DNA of 64,000 bases from contig WIXG01000212.1 of the NCBI GenBank assembly GCA_009869945.1, positions 62,001 through 126,000 on the forward strand, written 5' to 3'. Below are positions 10,404-22,815 of this stretch, one piece after another. A model generated the notes under the pieces. That model was not told where the DNA came from. It was given only the letters and a program-made list of their open reading frames with translations, and made no database searches. Positions within the stretch are counted from its first letter, which is position 1, and each line of letters opens with the position of its first letter. Position numbers and translations under genes: made by a program. The DNA comes from Mesaphorura yosii (lineage: Eukaryota > Arthropoda > Collembola > Poduromorpha > Tullbergiidae).

Positions 10404-11018
10404 CAATTGAGAATTGACCTTGGCGTGCGTTTGGCAATTGCTTGCTTCGTGGATTTATTTCCAAACTTGTCAAAAGTGCAATTGCTAAAATTACTTCTAA
10501 ATACATGCTGGAGCAAAGTACATAAAATTAAACGAAATTTGGCTGAGTAAATAATAAAATTAACATAAACACGGGTATTTAAGAAAGTCAAGCTCAATAA
10601 TGAAGGTTGTAAAACTATAACAGGTAATAAATTTAAAAAAAGGACAAATAATAACAAAATGTACAACAATTAACAATGGCTTGGACGGAAAATGTGGACT
10701 GGGGACCCGACCCGCATCTGAAGTCCGGAATTCAATTGGATTTAATTAAGAATGCGGCTGATCGACGCAATTTATTCTTTCGTACTACAAAATTCCAACA
10801 TTCATTAAAAACTGCGGTAGAAAACGACGCTGAGTACTTAAAGCAGTTGCAATTGAGTGGCAGCATCAGCTTGTCGATGTGAACTCGATAAGTTTGTGCA
10901 ATTTGCAGTCTTTGCAGTTCTCGCGGTACAAAATGTCATGTAAATTGAGAGAGCAGAGGTCAAGGTTCAAATATTTACTGGAGTCGAGTGTTCGCTTTTC
11001 GCTTGGCTTTAGCCTTGA
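10404..11018. other. Intergenic between convergent cysteine-rich cluster and Mcr 3' end
   Basis: It contains the Mcr 3' UTR on the minus strand, with a possible poly(A) signal at 10771-10776 (TTTATT on plus). An ORF at 10676-10882 on the plus strand overlaps this UTR and has no family resemblance. I see nothing else. Confidence 0.5.
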
Positions 11019-14000
11019 TTATGTTCTCGAAATTCTCGATGTCATGTGTGAGGAGATGAAAGAGAGCAGAGTCGCGACGGAGATCACAGTCAGGGAGGCG
11101 ATGGCGGCCAGCCTGGGGGCGCTAGCGAAAATGGGGCAGTACGGACACTGATAACTGCCGCACACTCGGCAAATGTCCAGCACGTACGTGTCCAGCGAGT
11201 CGAATAGCGTCTCGTTGAACCGCTCGGGCGCGTAGTATTCGTAGACTCGCATGGGCAGGTAGCGAGTCATGTTGGCCACGGGGAACCATCGCTCCACGGT
11301 GAAGTTGATGCAGGTTGGATTTATCTCCAGCTAAATAACATATGCAATATCCGAATTAAATAAACTGCCAACCTTTCATGCAAGATTGCGGCCTTACGTA
11401 GTCAAAGTAAAAGACGACTTTGTCTGTGAGGTACTTTGCACGCTTCAGCGTTGGCACCATGAATGACAGCACATAAGCGTCGAGTTTCGGTTGGTGAATA
11501 AAGTACCCGGTGGGAATGTTCACTTCGAGTACCGCCATGCCAGAGCGCTCCGACTCCGATTGCAGAACCCAGCTGAAAGTACAAATGTATAATTCACGAT
11601 TTCGAAAGACAGTAAATGACGCTTCTCGAGACGAGTCTCACCTTTGGCAGGCTCGGTACTCGATGTACGAAGAATTCCTTCCGCTCGAGTAGCCGATGAC
11701 TTCCAGGTCAAATGCTCGGAGGGGCGGTTGGGTGATGAAGCGTGGGCGATCCACTCCGTACTGCACTTTCATGTTGAGAATGGCGTAGCCCGCTCCCTTC
11801 GCCTCGACGTTGACCGTGCCAAAAGCGTTCTCGATGTGGATTGATTGCGGTCGCGCCAGATTCTCAGGCGTCACGTGGAACGTGTGGGCAATGCCGGGAA
11901 TCGCGACGGATTCGACTGTGACTCGAATCTCAGTCACGTTCCTAATCTTCTGGCGAATCGTGTAATCAATCAGTGCTCGCATGGAGGCCGCCGTGTCCTG
12001 CGTCGATGCCCAGCCGCCGTCGTACAGCCGCTGCGTGTTGAGCCACTTGACGATCGACTCGACACGAATCTCCTGGCGTGCCACGTACACCATCAACGCG
12101 TACGCCGTCGTTTCGATATTCTCCGAGTCGTAATTGTACGGGAGGCGAGGAAGTAGGAATGGTTTGTTATTTTCCAGCTTGTAGTCGGGCAACGGGACCT
12201 TTTCTCTTCCCCAGTAGGCGTATCCTCCCTAAAGAAAGAATGCAATGAAATAATTTGGCCTGGAAAATGAAGCTTCAAGCCTTTAATCATAAAGTAGCCT
12301 AAGTAGCTTACCTCGAAGTGTGCTTGACCAGAAAGAACGATGAACGCCGAGTCGGCCTTCGGACTTTTACTCAGCATCAACGCATACGCAATCAGCGCCG
12401 TGTCGTACGGCCGCGGATTGTTGTACTTCATGTCGTCGACTTTGCTCTCGAGATAGTTTATGGCTCGCTGTCGAGCGAATGCGAGTCGAGGCCCGACAGC
12501 GCCAGGCAAATCTCGAACAACGTGCAGCGCGATGAGGACGTGAGCCGTGAGCGTGATGTTCGGAGCATAACTCCAGCGTTCGTCGACGATCGTGTCGTTG
12601 ATCTTCCTGTTCGCGTACTCCGTCACTTCGTAGAAGGATCCTTCAAGCGTCTGGAATTTGATGACCCAGTCCACAGCTCGGGCGATGACCTGCGGGTCGA
12701 TGTACAGGAAATTTTCCCACTCATTAAAGTTGGCTTCGGCCAGCACACGAGCGCAGAAGGCCGTCGTCCACACGCTCGGGTTGGAGTGATTCCAGTCGCT
12801 GCGGTACAGCGAGAACGCGCCCTCTTCCGTCTGGAAACTTAGCTGGCGCTGATAGAGAACATTGAGATTGTGAAATGCTTCTCGGTAAATGACGCGATCC
12901 CGCTGATTCGTGAGGCGGAGGTACATCAAAGTGTAGAGGTTGGCTGCGAAGCTAAAAATGTTGTTTTCAGCAGACTCCATCGGCTTGTACAAAAGCGAGG
13001 TTGCGTTTACAGGCATGGTCGGGTACGCCGGTCCGACGACGTCGCCCACGACGGAGATTTCCGCCAGATTCGAACTATACACGTAGTAGCGCTCCGTTTC
13101 GTACGGGATTTCTGGCGACTCGGTAACGTTAATGTGCATAAACTGGAGCACGTACGCTCTGTTGCTGAGATCGAGCAGGAGCGCCGTGTGCCTGAACTGT
13201 GGGACTCCGTCGGGGTCTACGCGCAGGATGTTGACCGACTTGTCTCGTGCGATGAGTGTCACGGCGTGAACCGTCACTTCGACGTCTCCGAGTTTGGTGG
13301 CCACGATGGGGAAGTGAACCTGCACTGTGTCTTGCGCCCGGATCCAGACGAGGTGCTGGTGCTCTCCGTACGACGTGAGCGGGTTGTAGTGCGGGACGAT
13401 CCCGTCTGCGCCCACGTGGATGAATTTGTAGTCGCTCGAGTCTGCGAGGATCACTCGGACTTCGATGTCCTTCATCATGTAATTGAAGACGGTGACCCGG
13501 ATTCCGATCTGTTCGCCCTGCCTGCACTTCTTCGGCATTTCGACGTTGATGAAGAGCGGGCGCACGCCAGAATAGCGGAGCGGTGAGCGCAGGAGTCCGA
13601 ATCCGGCCGTCGGGCTGACGCCGAGTGAGGAGACCATCCACATCGCAGGGCGCTCTGGCACTGGAAGCGAGAAGATGAAATGCCCGTGAGGGCCAATGTT
13701 GACGTCCTTCCAAAGCCAGGCGTTGTCGTACAGCCGCTGCATTCGACTGAAGCGGTATAGCTTGAACTCAAGCAGGTCGGTGGCATTGTACCAGGGACAG
13801 TTTGATTCGTCCGTGCCGTCAATACAGTCTCGGAAATAGTCGCACTTCTTATCGATGTGGTAGCACTGATTGTGTGTGTAACAGGCGTAATCCCCGGCCG
13901 TCTCATTGCAATACTCCGGCTTTCGCGGGATTTCAATGTCGCTAAATACGACGAGCCCGGTGTACGTAAACGTTCGGTTCGCGTCGATGCCCAGCGAGTG

Positions 14001-17000
14001 CTGCGGGAAGTAGACGACTTCATCAGGCAGCCCTTCACGGGACAGCCACTTTTGGATCAGAGTTCCATTCGAGTCTTCATCGAAATTGATCATTTGGCTC
14101 AGCACCTCACCGTACGAGATTTCGTTCCCGGCCTGCATCGAGTAAAAGGCCGCATCGACGCCGGACAGCCCGACGTAGGCGCCTGGCTCGCCCCGAATGA
14201 TGACTTCGACAATGTTGTTAGTCTTCTCTTTCTTGTTGTTGAGCATGACCGTGAAATTGTTACGCGAAAGACCGTCGACGGGGAATGTGAGCGAATCAGC
14301 GACGACGTCCATGTATTTTGACACATGGTAAACGACGATCGTGGCTGCGGGCGCCATTTCAGGCGACACAGAAATCGCAAAGGTTTTGATGGTCGTGTCC
14401 ATTATCTCGCTCCCACTGAGCAGAATCACGCCCTTCGACATGATGACGTACGTGAACCGGTCGAAGTAAAAGTTGCCTCGCACGTGGAAGACGACGTACT
14501 CGCCCACTTTTGGCATGATCGTCGAGGATGCGATGCGAATGTGGCGATTGCGCGGCGAGAAATGCGCGACGACGAGCAGTTCGGCCGTGGCCGATTCCCT
14601 GTACGGATTTGTGAAGAGCGCCTGAACCCGAAGCGAGTGGACACTGTTGATCAGGTCGAGTGTTTGCCTTCCACGACCGGCGCCGGCAGAGAGTTCTTGC
14701 TTCAGGTTGAAGGACACTTTCCAGATTCCAGGCGAGTCCTGCAGCATGCGCACTTCGTAACGGGGATCGAGCCGGCGGCGCACACCGCCTATAAGCTCCA
14801 CTTCAGCCTGGATCTCCATTTGACTCTTCCAAAGTCGGTACAGGTAAAGCGGTGATCCGTCTTGGTACGAAATGGACAACTGCAAGAAAGGGCAATCGCA
14901 ATTGGAAATAGCAATTTAAGTTAACTACAAAAGAAGACGGAATCGGAAAGGAACTCGCAATCGCAATTAATTTACTCACGTAGCAATTAAACGTCATTGC
15001 CGGCTTGAAGACTTGCGGCGAACCGCCGAGAAACTGGAGTCTGAGCGTCGAGTTATAAATTCTCGCTTTGGAGTAGCCTTCAATGACTTCGTTCCAAAAG
15101 TGTTCGCCGATGCTCGCCGTGATTGTCACTTCCATGTTGTCCAGAATATTAATGGAGCGCTCGATCTCTGCCATCGGGAAACGAAACTCGTAGGCTCCGT
15201 TAAACTGCGGGCGAGGGTGAAAAACGCAAAGACGAATGAGTGCAATTTATTTTATGAGCAGGGTGTTTTATTTTATTGGAGACCGCAATCGCGTCTAATC
15301 TCGTCTCTTACCGCATTCCATTACGCATTACGCGTGATACGTTTTACTTACGTATGGCTCGATGACTTGGACAATAGGAGTTTCGTAGTACGAAATCCCG
15401 ACCTGAGCGTAATACCGCAGGTCGATGGGCTTCACCGTCGCCGTGAGGGTCAGGTTTCCAGTGACTGGTCCGCCGCTCGTGAAGTTGGCCACCACCGTCC
15501 CAGTTAAGTACTCGTCCGTGCTGAAGTAAAAGGCCGGCATCGTGACATTCACCTGCCGCAGACGAAGAGCAAGAACAAGAAAATTGTGATTATTGCCATT
15601 GCATTGCAACTGTGGCCGTCCATCTTATTTTTATGGGGGAGCTGTCAGCAACATTCACGCAAGAATTTCACGGTTCGGTGCATCGAAAATCGAATTAACA
15701 TTATTACAATGTTTGTTATTGCAGTAGCGACAAAAGCAGATGTTGAAAAGTTGATTCGACACGCAGGAATTTGGCAACAAAAGTAATTCTTGCCAGGCAG
15801 GCATCAGCGTGAAGCATTCATTCATCTTTCGATTAACAAGCCGAGCCGGCACGGTACCCACCTCGAATCTCGGCTGGTAGTATTCTTCAACCCAAAACTT
15901 CTTCTCTTCGATCTGGTTCAGTGCCTGGACCCGAATCGTCCAGTTTCCGTACATTGGCTGGTCTGACATCGTGTAATTGAGGCTAACTGCTCCGAAATTG
16001 GACTGCCTGCTGAGCCAGCGACGGTTGATGTTCTCCTTCGGGTCGATCATGTACACGTCGATAGCGTCCTCGAACGCCTTCAGATGCCGGTTGATTGGAA
16101 TGATACGAAACCGCACTGGGAAAAGAAAAGAAACAAGAAACAAGAGAACAGAGATTAGACTCATGTAAAGTAAAGCTATTATGATTTATCTGAGATCTTT
16201 GAAATTGGAACGCGACCAACACCAAGTTTAACTTCTAAAATTAACTCATTCATAGTTCGGGTTCGCGAGTTTGCACTTTTCACAATGCTGTCATTCAAAA
16301 ACAGACAGAAGTTCTTTGTGTTTCTGTGATTTGTTTCTGTTGCTAGCAATTCCGGTTCATTAACTCGCTACGCACTTCCGCAATATGTTCCTTACCTGTT
16401 TGACCTTGCATGTACACCGGTTTGTCTGTCTGGATGAAGATGGTCATTGCGCGGAGCGAGAAGCGGACGTCCGTCTCATTCACGAACGCCGTGCCCCCGA
16501 CGAGCCCGTTGTCGTTCCCCTCCACGCGGAGACGGTAATGGCCCTCGACACTCGTCTTGGGAACCTGCACAAAGCAAAATGCATGAAATATAAGTGAAAG
16601 CGTGAGTGAGTGCATTGCATCTTTCTTTACTTGATTTGCTTCATCATCATCATCATTTCCTTAATAACGTCATTTCATTATGAGATCACTGGCTCTCAAG
16701 GGAAATGGGAAATGCAGCGCAGGAATTCAGAAACGCTTTCACTTGAGAGCTTTCATCTTTCATTCATTCTCTCTCCTCTCGGAAGTTATTTAGTAAAAGT
16801 TTACAGCTACGGTTTACAGCACTTTGCTTTGAGTCGAGCACTGAATTTTCAATTAAGCATCCCACCTTCCCTAGCCAGGCTCAAACGCTCGATGTAGCGC
16901 TTACCAGAATCATCAGCGTCTCGGGCACATTCTGCTGACAGAGTTTCATGTCCGAGCCAATATCCACGCCGTTGTGGAGGAGCGACGCCCGAACTTCAAT

Positions 17001-19274
17001 CTCGTTCGGCTGGAGCTGCGTTTGGTAGACGGTTACGATGACCCGGTAGATCTGGCCAGGCCGGACCATGTTGCTGGCGACGATGAAGTAGCGTCTGGAA
17101 GTAATCAGAGAATTATTTTAGTACCGAGGACATAAAACTGGGCTCCACGCTCTTGCGCTTTACTTTGGATCCTTAACGAGCTCCTATATTCTTAGTGTCT
17201 GTGCCTGGCTGCCGGTTTCCTGCATTTCCTGGTGCATTGCAAGTGCCGGTACAGCAGCTTTTGATAGCATTATCAGATTAGCTTAGCTCTTAGCTGCCTG
17301 AATCCGAGATGAATGCTTTCACTCAGTCAGCCAGTGCCGCCACTTCCCATCTCCGGCCGGCTCGTACTGTTTTCATGTTTTCTTAAGAAAGTGCACCGCT
17401 ACTGTACCAGAACGGGATTACTGACTAGCTTGAATGGGAATGGCAATGGAAAGATAAGCACTTTATACTTGTTACTTGCAGTTTTTGTACTGCATTGCAA
17501 GCAAGAAGGAGAATCAATTGTACTGAAAGATAAACACTGCACGCATAAAGTTTGTTCTTTCACGAGAACATTTCACGAGAAAAAGAGAAAGTCGAATCAC
17601 AATCGCAATCGCGTGCCTCGCCGGTATGCTGCAGTGCAGCCGACGATTTTTATTTTTACAGTTCTTTTGTTCCGTGAATCGAAATCAGAGCCGGCCGGGA
17701 CGTAGAGAAGGTGAATTTATGGACAGCCTTAAAACAGCACCACAGCAGCAGCAGTAGCAACACGAGAGACATAAAACGCAGTGAATACGGAATTCGAGGA
17801 GAACGAACCTTAATTCACTAAAGAGCAGACTAGCAGACAGCGTAGACGAAGAATCAGGAATCAGGAAACCGAAACTCGCAAGTCTTGAGCCTTGAATCTA
17901 GATAACTTCAAGACTTCAACTGACTACAAAACTTTCTAATGCAAACTTGGTCTTAGTGTCTGCTTTGTTTGAATCTGACAAGAACTCTGAATGAACCCGA
18001 AGCTAAACTCGACACGTGCCAAAAGCATTAACGACTGTGTTCATGCAAACTTTTGCCTTTGCGATTTGATTTCAATGCAATCGGAAAACTTACGGTTCTC
18101 TGTATGTCCTTCCTCGATCCGTGTAGCCACCGGCTCCGACTCCGTAGCCCGGAATTCCAGGCCCCACCGCCGGATTGTAGAGCGGGTTCGAAGACTGCGG
18201 GCGGTTATAGACGTTGAATGGATCGTTCGGAGAAAACGGTGAGATTGGAGGGCGGTTGAAGGAGCCGAAGGGGTCTACGGGAAACTGTGGCCGGCCGAAC
18301 GGTGAGAAAGGCGTCGGTCTTCGCGTCGTCGTCCTAGGCGTGCTCGCGTTGGTTGTTGTTTGCCCGGGAAATACGAACGGAGGCCTGAATGTCGTCGTGC
18401 TTGTGGTGGTTGTTGTAAACGGTGGAGCGAATGGCCTGACGGGCTGCAGTGGCGGTCGCGGTGTTGTTGTGGTCGTCGTCGTTGTGGTGGTGGTCGTCGT
18501 CGTAGTCGTCGTTATTGGCCTTCCAAACCGGTCAAGGTCCTGCCGTGGCCTCCCAAACTGGTCCAGGTCTTGCCCCGGCCTACCGAATTGATCCAAATCC
18601 TGTCTGGGCCTTCCGAATTGGTCGAAGTCTTGTCTTGGCCTTCCAAACTGGTCGAGATCCTGTCTTGGCCTTCCAAATTGATCTAAATCTTGCCTGGGCC
18701 TGCCAAACTGATCCAAATCCTGCCTTGGCCGTCCAGTTTGGTCGAGGTCTTGCCGTGGCCTTCCAAATTGATCTAAATCATCCTGTCTTGGCCGTCCAAA
18801 CTGGTCCAAATCTTGCCGCGGACGTCCAAACTGATCAGTATCCTGTCGGGGCCTCCCAAACTGATCCGAATCTTGCCTGGGCCTTCCAAAGGGATTGAAT
18901 GTATTGCCCCCGAGGTCATTCCTGTCGGTCGTTGCCCGGTCCCGATTGCTACTGTTCGGGTCAAAGGGGGTCGGCTGCTGAAACGGATTGTTATTGTTCT
19001 GTGACGTGCTGATAAAGTTTTGGCGGTCACGGTCTCGGTCCTGCTGCTGCTGCTGTTGCGGCAGCGCAAAAGGTGATTGATTGTTCGGCGTGGGCTCTTG
19101 TGCGGAAACTTGCGCGGCTGGTTGCGGAAGACTTTCGGCGGCTGGATGTTGCTGCTGCTGCTGAGCATCTGAATCGTGGGTCTGTGTGAGCGTGTGAGTT
19201 TCTGGCTGCTGTCCAGAACACGAACACGAGCACAGCAAAAACGTCGTGAAGGCGAGAAGAAAGCACTTTCCCAT
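11019..19274 (-). CDS. Mcr: Macroglobulin complement-related protein (TEP/alpha-2-macroglobulin superfamily, thioester-null)
   Basis: Ten in-phase exons: 18094-19274, 16905-17094, 16396-16564, 15862-16115, 15352-15552, 14980-15204, 12312-14879, 11642-12228, 11398-11572 and 11019-11330, giving 1953 residues. I chose the ATG at 19272-19274 because it opens a signal peptide (MGKCFLLAFTTFLLC); another lies 23 codons upstream. Residues 23-393 are low-complexity: Gln-rich, a decapeptide repeat, poly-Thr, then Pro-rich. Macroglobulin domains follow (RYFIVASNMVRPGQIY; FIQTDKPVYMQGQT; FEVNVTMPAFYFS). An LDLa module with six Cys and the acidic DGTDESNC signature lies near residue 1065. The thioester site, usually GCGEQ, reads ESAEN at 12961-12984, so no thioester can form. 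The C-terminal receptor-like domain (SGMAVLEVNIPTGYF) precedes a cysteine cluster and a hydrophobic anchor-like segment. In Drosophila, Mcr acts in septate junctions and pathogen binding. The Mcr core is secure; the N-terminal extension is unusual. Confidence 0.92.
17095..18093 (-). other. Mcr intron 1, about 1 kb
   Basis: This intron separates the exon that encodes the low-complexity N-terminus from the first macroglobulin exon. It contains no visible exon or repeat. Its position allows the N-terminal domain to be a discrete, exon-encoded add-on. Confidence 0.7.
18527..18890 (-). repeat. In-frame decapeptide tandem repeat in Mcr exon 1 (FGRPRQDLDQ, 12 units)
   Basis: Twelve 30-base units encode FGRPRQDLDQ with minor changes: DSDQ and DTDQ in the first two units, an 11-residue unit with DD, one unit starting T, one with GRPGQ, one with DFDQ and one ending R. 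A partial unit, FGRPI, follows. Codons vary between units more than the peptide does, which suggests the peptide is constrained. A poly-Thr tract (about 18460-18515) and a Pro/Thr-rich region follow towards the macroglobulin part. Confidence 0.9.
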
Positions 19275-21549
19275 TTCGTAGCTGGCAATCTTGCACTTTC
19301 TTCGAATTGGCGGCTGACGGTCTTGGTTGGTCGTTGAATTCACTTCACTTGAGCATTATGGCGGTGGGTGATGGGCAATGTCCTCTGGTACGCAGTCACA
19401 GTCACTCGTAACTGCATCTGCAGTCTGCAGCTAAGAAATCTGTAATCTGAAATACAAAGAACAAAATGAGAAAAGTCAAAGGATGAAAAAACCAATGTCA
19501 TCGTTATCATCATTGCATTGTCTTCGCGCACGCAGTGCATCACACTCACTTTCGTTTTCCTTTCCTCTTTCCTTTCTTATTTTAGTGTAGCAACAGCAGC
19601 AGAGTATCTTTCTAATCAAATAGATCACCAGAATCACCACGCCGGGCCGTTCGCTCGCACTGACAATAAAGAGAAAGTGAAGATCATATTTCAGGACGGC
19701 AACTGCCACACTGCAAGTTGACATTTCTGCCATCCGCGTCGAGCAACCAAAGACTCACTCGGCTTTCTCGCGTACTATTTTGTAACTTTCTCCAGGAACT
19801 GCATTGTATTCAGTGTCAATGTCAAAGTCAACTTTACGTCTACGCTCACGCTAGCGTTGGCTTCACGTTACATTTCGTTTCGTTTCACTCTCACGTTATT
19901 CGAGGCTCATACTGATGTCTGAAGGTCTGACGTGTTTTTGATTATGTGAAGTGTATCCACGCAGAAATCGCACAAAGCACAATGCATGAGGACAAGTGAC
20001 TTCATAGCAGCTGGAGTCTGTCAACCGCCGACGGCGCGCCGCGCCTCGCCGGCTGGAGTGGCAGCAACTAATTAAAACTTTGTAAATGGAAGTGGCTGTA
20101 TAATGAATGAAAAACAGCCCGGGTCGTGCGCAAATATTTACATTGCAGGTAAATACAAAATGCACCAACTGACTGACGATTTTACGATGCGGTCGCCAGT
20201 GCCAGTCGCTTCGTCGCGACTGAAATGTGAAAGAGTGATTGCCTGGTTAAAACTTTAAGCTTGACAAATGCCTCCTGCTCGCTTGGATGAATTTCTCCCT
20301 TCTAATGCCTGCCCTAATCACATGTAATCTTGTTTTATGGACATTCCGAATTACAAATTGCAGCAATCCCTGCTTCTGTTTCTACTTCCGAGGATTCTTA
20401 AACCCATTGCCCACGCCACGCCAGATTAATTGATCAAACGAGCTAATCTTCCATTCCACTTCGATTTCCAGCACCACGAAACTCATAATTACGAATTAGC
20501 CTGAACAATTCGGGACAAGATAGTTTCTAGTTTCTTTCGACTCGACTTCATTCCAATATTTAACTTGCTGTCGCTGTCCCTGTGCTGTCGAGTTGAGATT
20601 CTCATAATTCTTTTTCTCTCTCGCTCTTCTTTTGTTTCATCAAACTTGGATCAATACCGAATACTGCCTGCCCTGTTGGGACTTGCAATGGAACTGATTC
20701 AGAGACGGAGCGACGGGAAAAGAGAGCCGTATTTTTTACATTATTTTCTGGCTCTCTTCTTTCATTTTCGTTCCAATTCAAAATCTTTCTTCTCCCTCCT
20801 TTCCATCATTTCATTCATTCACTCCACGACACGCCGTACCCACCGCAGTTTGGTGTTTGGCACTTACTCCGTCTCATAATATTTGTATGCAAAGAAGGCT
20901 CGAAGAGAATCCCCTCGAAACCAGAAATACGGCGTGGATCAGAGCGACTCGAATCCTTAATTTATGTTCAACTACATTGAACAACTGAACTGAACCCAAT
21001 TTCACACACTTTTACCATTTACTTTTACGTGAAACGTGAATTAGCGATACGCGCTTCATCGAAAATTCCACCCAAACACGCATGCATCAAATGATTCGAA
21101 ATGTAAAGTATTGAGTTTTGGTTTATGAATGCAAAATGCTAACAGGTAATTTAATAGGTCGTATAAAACAGACAAACGCATATCTCACAAATCGAACTAG
21201 CAAACGTCAAAGCAAATATCTACTAAATCGAAAATCACAGTCAAGAGGACATGAACAAAGTTCCGAAGATGTAAAGTAGTAAAATTAAGAAAACTAAGAT
21301 AACAACGATTCGATTGAATATCACAAGGCAAGCAATGCAAAAAGTGATGCGAGAACAATGAGGGATGGCTGGAAGAATCAGAGAGGATCAATGAAGATCT
21401 TTCCTAAAGATACCTTTTATATAAACCTAAAAGAAATATGTTAACGGTGATTGAAACAGCACACAAAGAACAAATTCAAAACTAAAAACAAATCACAGCC
21501 AATCAAGTCAGTCAAGAAATTCGAATTAGGGTACAACGGGATTCGAGAT
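19275..21549. other. Intergenic: Mcr 5' flank and 3' UTR of the TIA-1-like gene
   Basis: The left part is the Mcr promoter and 5' UTR region, and includes an alternative upstream ATG at 19343. The right part, from about 21100, is AT-rich and presumably the 3' UTR of the minus-strand RNA-binding gene. No other coding exon, RNA gene or transposon was recognised. Confidence 0.5.
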
Positions 21550-22815
21550 TTAAAAAAGTCGGTATTGATTGGCAGTTAGGAAATTCTGAGCTGCACTCAA
21601 AGGCGCCGTGCCCGGCGGGTTGTTCCTTTCATTTTCACCTGGCGGAAAGAAAAGTGGCGGCCCTCGAACAAAGTCGGCAAGCGAATCGAAGCCCAGCGTC
21701 ATCACCGAGGCGGTGGCTGAAGTTTCAGTCGCAGTCGCGGCGGGTGCGACTTTCGTCTCCGTTGCAGTCGAAAGGAAGCAGGTCTGGTTTTTTGCAGTGT
21801 CGAAGTGGAGGCTTGACGTTGATGACTGAGAAGGCGAATACACAAGTTGACGGCGGTACCACGTGTCCAGAATTTGTCTGTGGGCAGTCGCTCCAGCCGA
21901 AACTGGCCGAGAAGCTCCCGGAGCAGGATTCAAGCAGTGGCTTCCAAAATCTTGTCCCTGGGCGTCCTTCGCCCAGTTGTCTTCTCTCGCCCAGGCGCAT
22001 CGAACGAGCTGGCCATGGTACATGGATTTGTGCAGTGTCACAATCGCGTTCGCGGCCGCCATTTGGTCCAGGAACTTGACAAACGCGACTCCCTTCTCCT
22101 CCAGAGTGTTGACCATCTGAATCTTCCCAAATACAGAAAACGTCTTCTTTATGAATCGTTCGTTGAGGCCTTCTCGGATCCCAGCGCAGAAAACCGTCGT
22201 GTTTGTAGATGTTGTTTCCTTCAAGACTTGCTCCAAGGTGAGAGTGTTGGAGTCCCTGGTCGCCCAGTTTGTCCGAATCTGGCGCCCCTTCAACGAGTAT
22301 CCGTGCATTGTGTTGATGGCCACGAGAGCATCGTCTTCTTTCGCGAATCCAATGAAACCGTAGCCTTTAGACTTTTTGGTCTCCATGTCACAGACGACGC
22401 GGTACGTCGTTATCGGGCCAATGTGCGAGAACGCTTCGTACAAGTCCTCCGCCTGGATTTCTGGGCTCAAGTCTCCGACAAATATGTGGTGATCTTTCTT
22501 TGCGTACGCAGCGCCCTTTTGATGTGCTGCCCACATGACGTGCCAGACGGTTTCGAAGAAGATGCGGCCGTTGACCGCGTGAATTGCGCGTTTGGCCCCA
22601 GCGTGATCAAGGAATTCAACAAACGCGAGTTGGGGATGGATTCGTGGAGCCGTTTTACAAGACTTGACCATACCAAAGTTGGAAAAGAAGGTAATTAGCA
22701 TGTGTTCAGTCATCTCGGGGAAAAATCCTTGTATGCAGATCGTTCGTGGTTCGCTAGGCGAAGTTGAAGGTGGAAGATTCCCTCCAAACGTGGTCGGATG
22801 TCCCAGGCTGCCCAT
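21550..22815 (-). CDS. TIA-1/TIAR-like RNA-binding protein with three RRMs
   Basis: One continuous coding exon gives 421 residues from the ATG at 22813-22815. The ORF continues upstream to an acceptor-like sequence (TTTCAG, exon start about 22830), so a further 5' exon, coding or not, is likely. RRM1 (about residues 23-97) has RNP2 ICIQGF and RNP1 LAFVEF. RRM2 (about 107-190) has IFVGDLSPEI, KGYGFIGF and GRQIRTNWATR, the strongest TIA-1 signature. RRM3 (about 205-280) has VFCAGI and GVAFVKF. TIA-1 proteins bind U-rich RNA, act in alternative splicing at weak 5' sites and in stress-granule formation, and shuttle between nucleus and cytoplasm. The Ser/Thr/Ala-rich tail ends in an Asn/Gln/Tyr segment but is not a long Q-rich prion-like tail. 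Identity to TIA-1 is only moderate outside RRM2, and with the single-exon layout this suggests a diverged paralogue or retrocopy rather than the orthologue. Confidence 0.82.
   Translation of the reverse strand: MGSLGHPTTFGGNLPPSTSPSEPRTICIQGFFPEMTEHMLITFFSNFGMVKSCKTAPRIHPQLAFVEFLDHAGAKRAIHAVNGRIFFETVWHVMWAAHQKGAAYAKKDHHIFVGDLSPEIQAEDLYEAFSHIGPITTYRVVCDMETKKSKGYGFIGFAKEDDALVAINTMHGYSLKGRQIRTNWATRDSNTLTLEQVLKETTSTNTTVFCAGIREGLNERFIKKTFSVFGKIQMVNTLEEKGVAFVKFLDQMAAANAIVTLHKSMYHGQLVRCAWAREDNWAKDAQGQDFGSHCLNPAPGASRPVSAGATAHRQILDTWYRRQLVYSPSQSSTSSLHFDTAKNQTCFLSTATETKVAPAATATETSATASVMTLGFDSLADFVRGPPLFFPPGENERNNPPGTAPLSAAQNFLTANQYRLF

Noticed and set aside
10676..10882. Plus-strand ORF of 68 codons after the cysteine-rich cluster.
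   Set aside because: It lies over the presumed Mcr 3' UTR, has no signal peptide or cysteine pattern and matches no family.
18490..18890. Repeats with FGR could be an amidated neuropeptide precursor (F-Gly-Arg).
   Set aside because: There are no dibasic cleavage sites between units (the Arg-Pro-Arg context is poor), and the exon splices in phase to Mcr.
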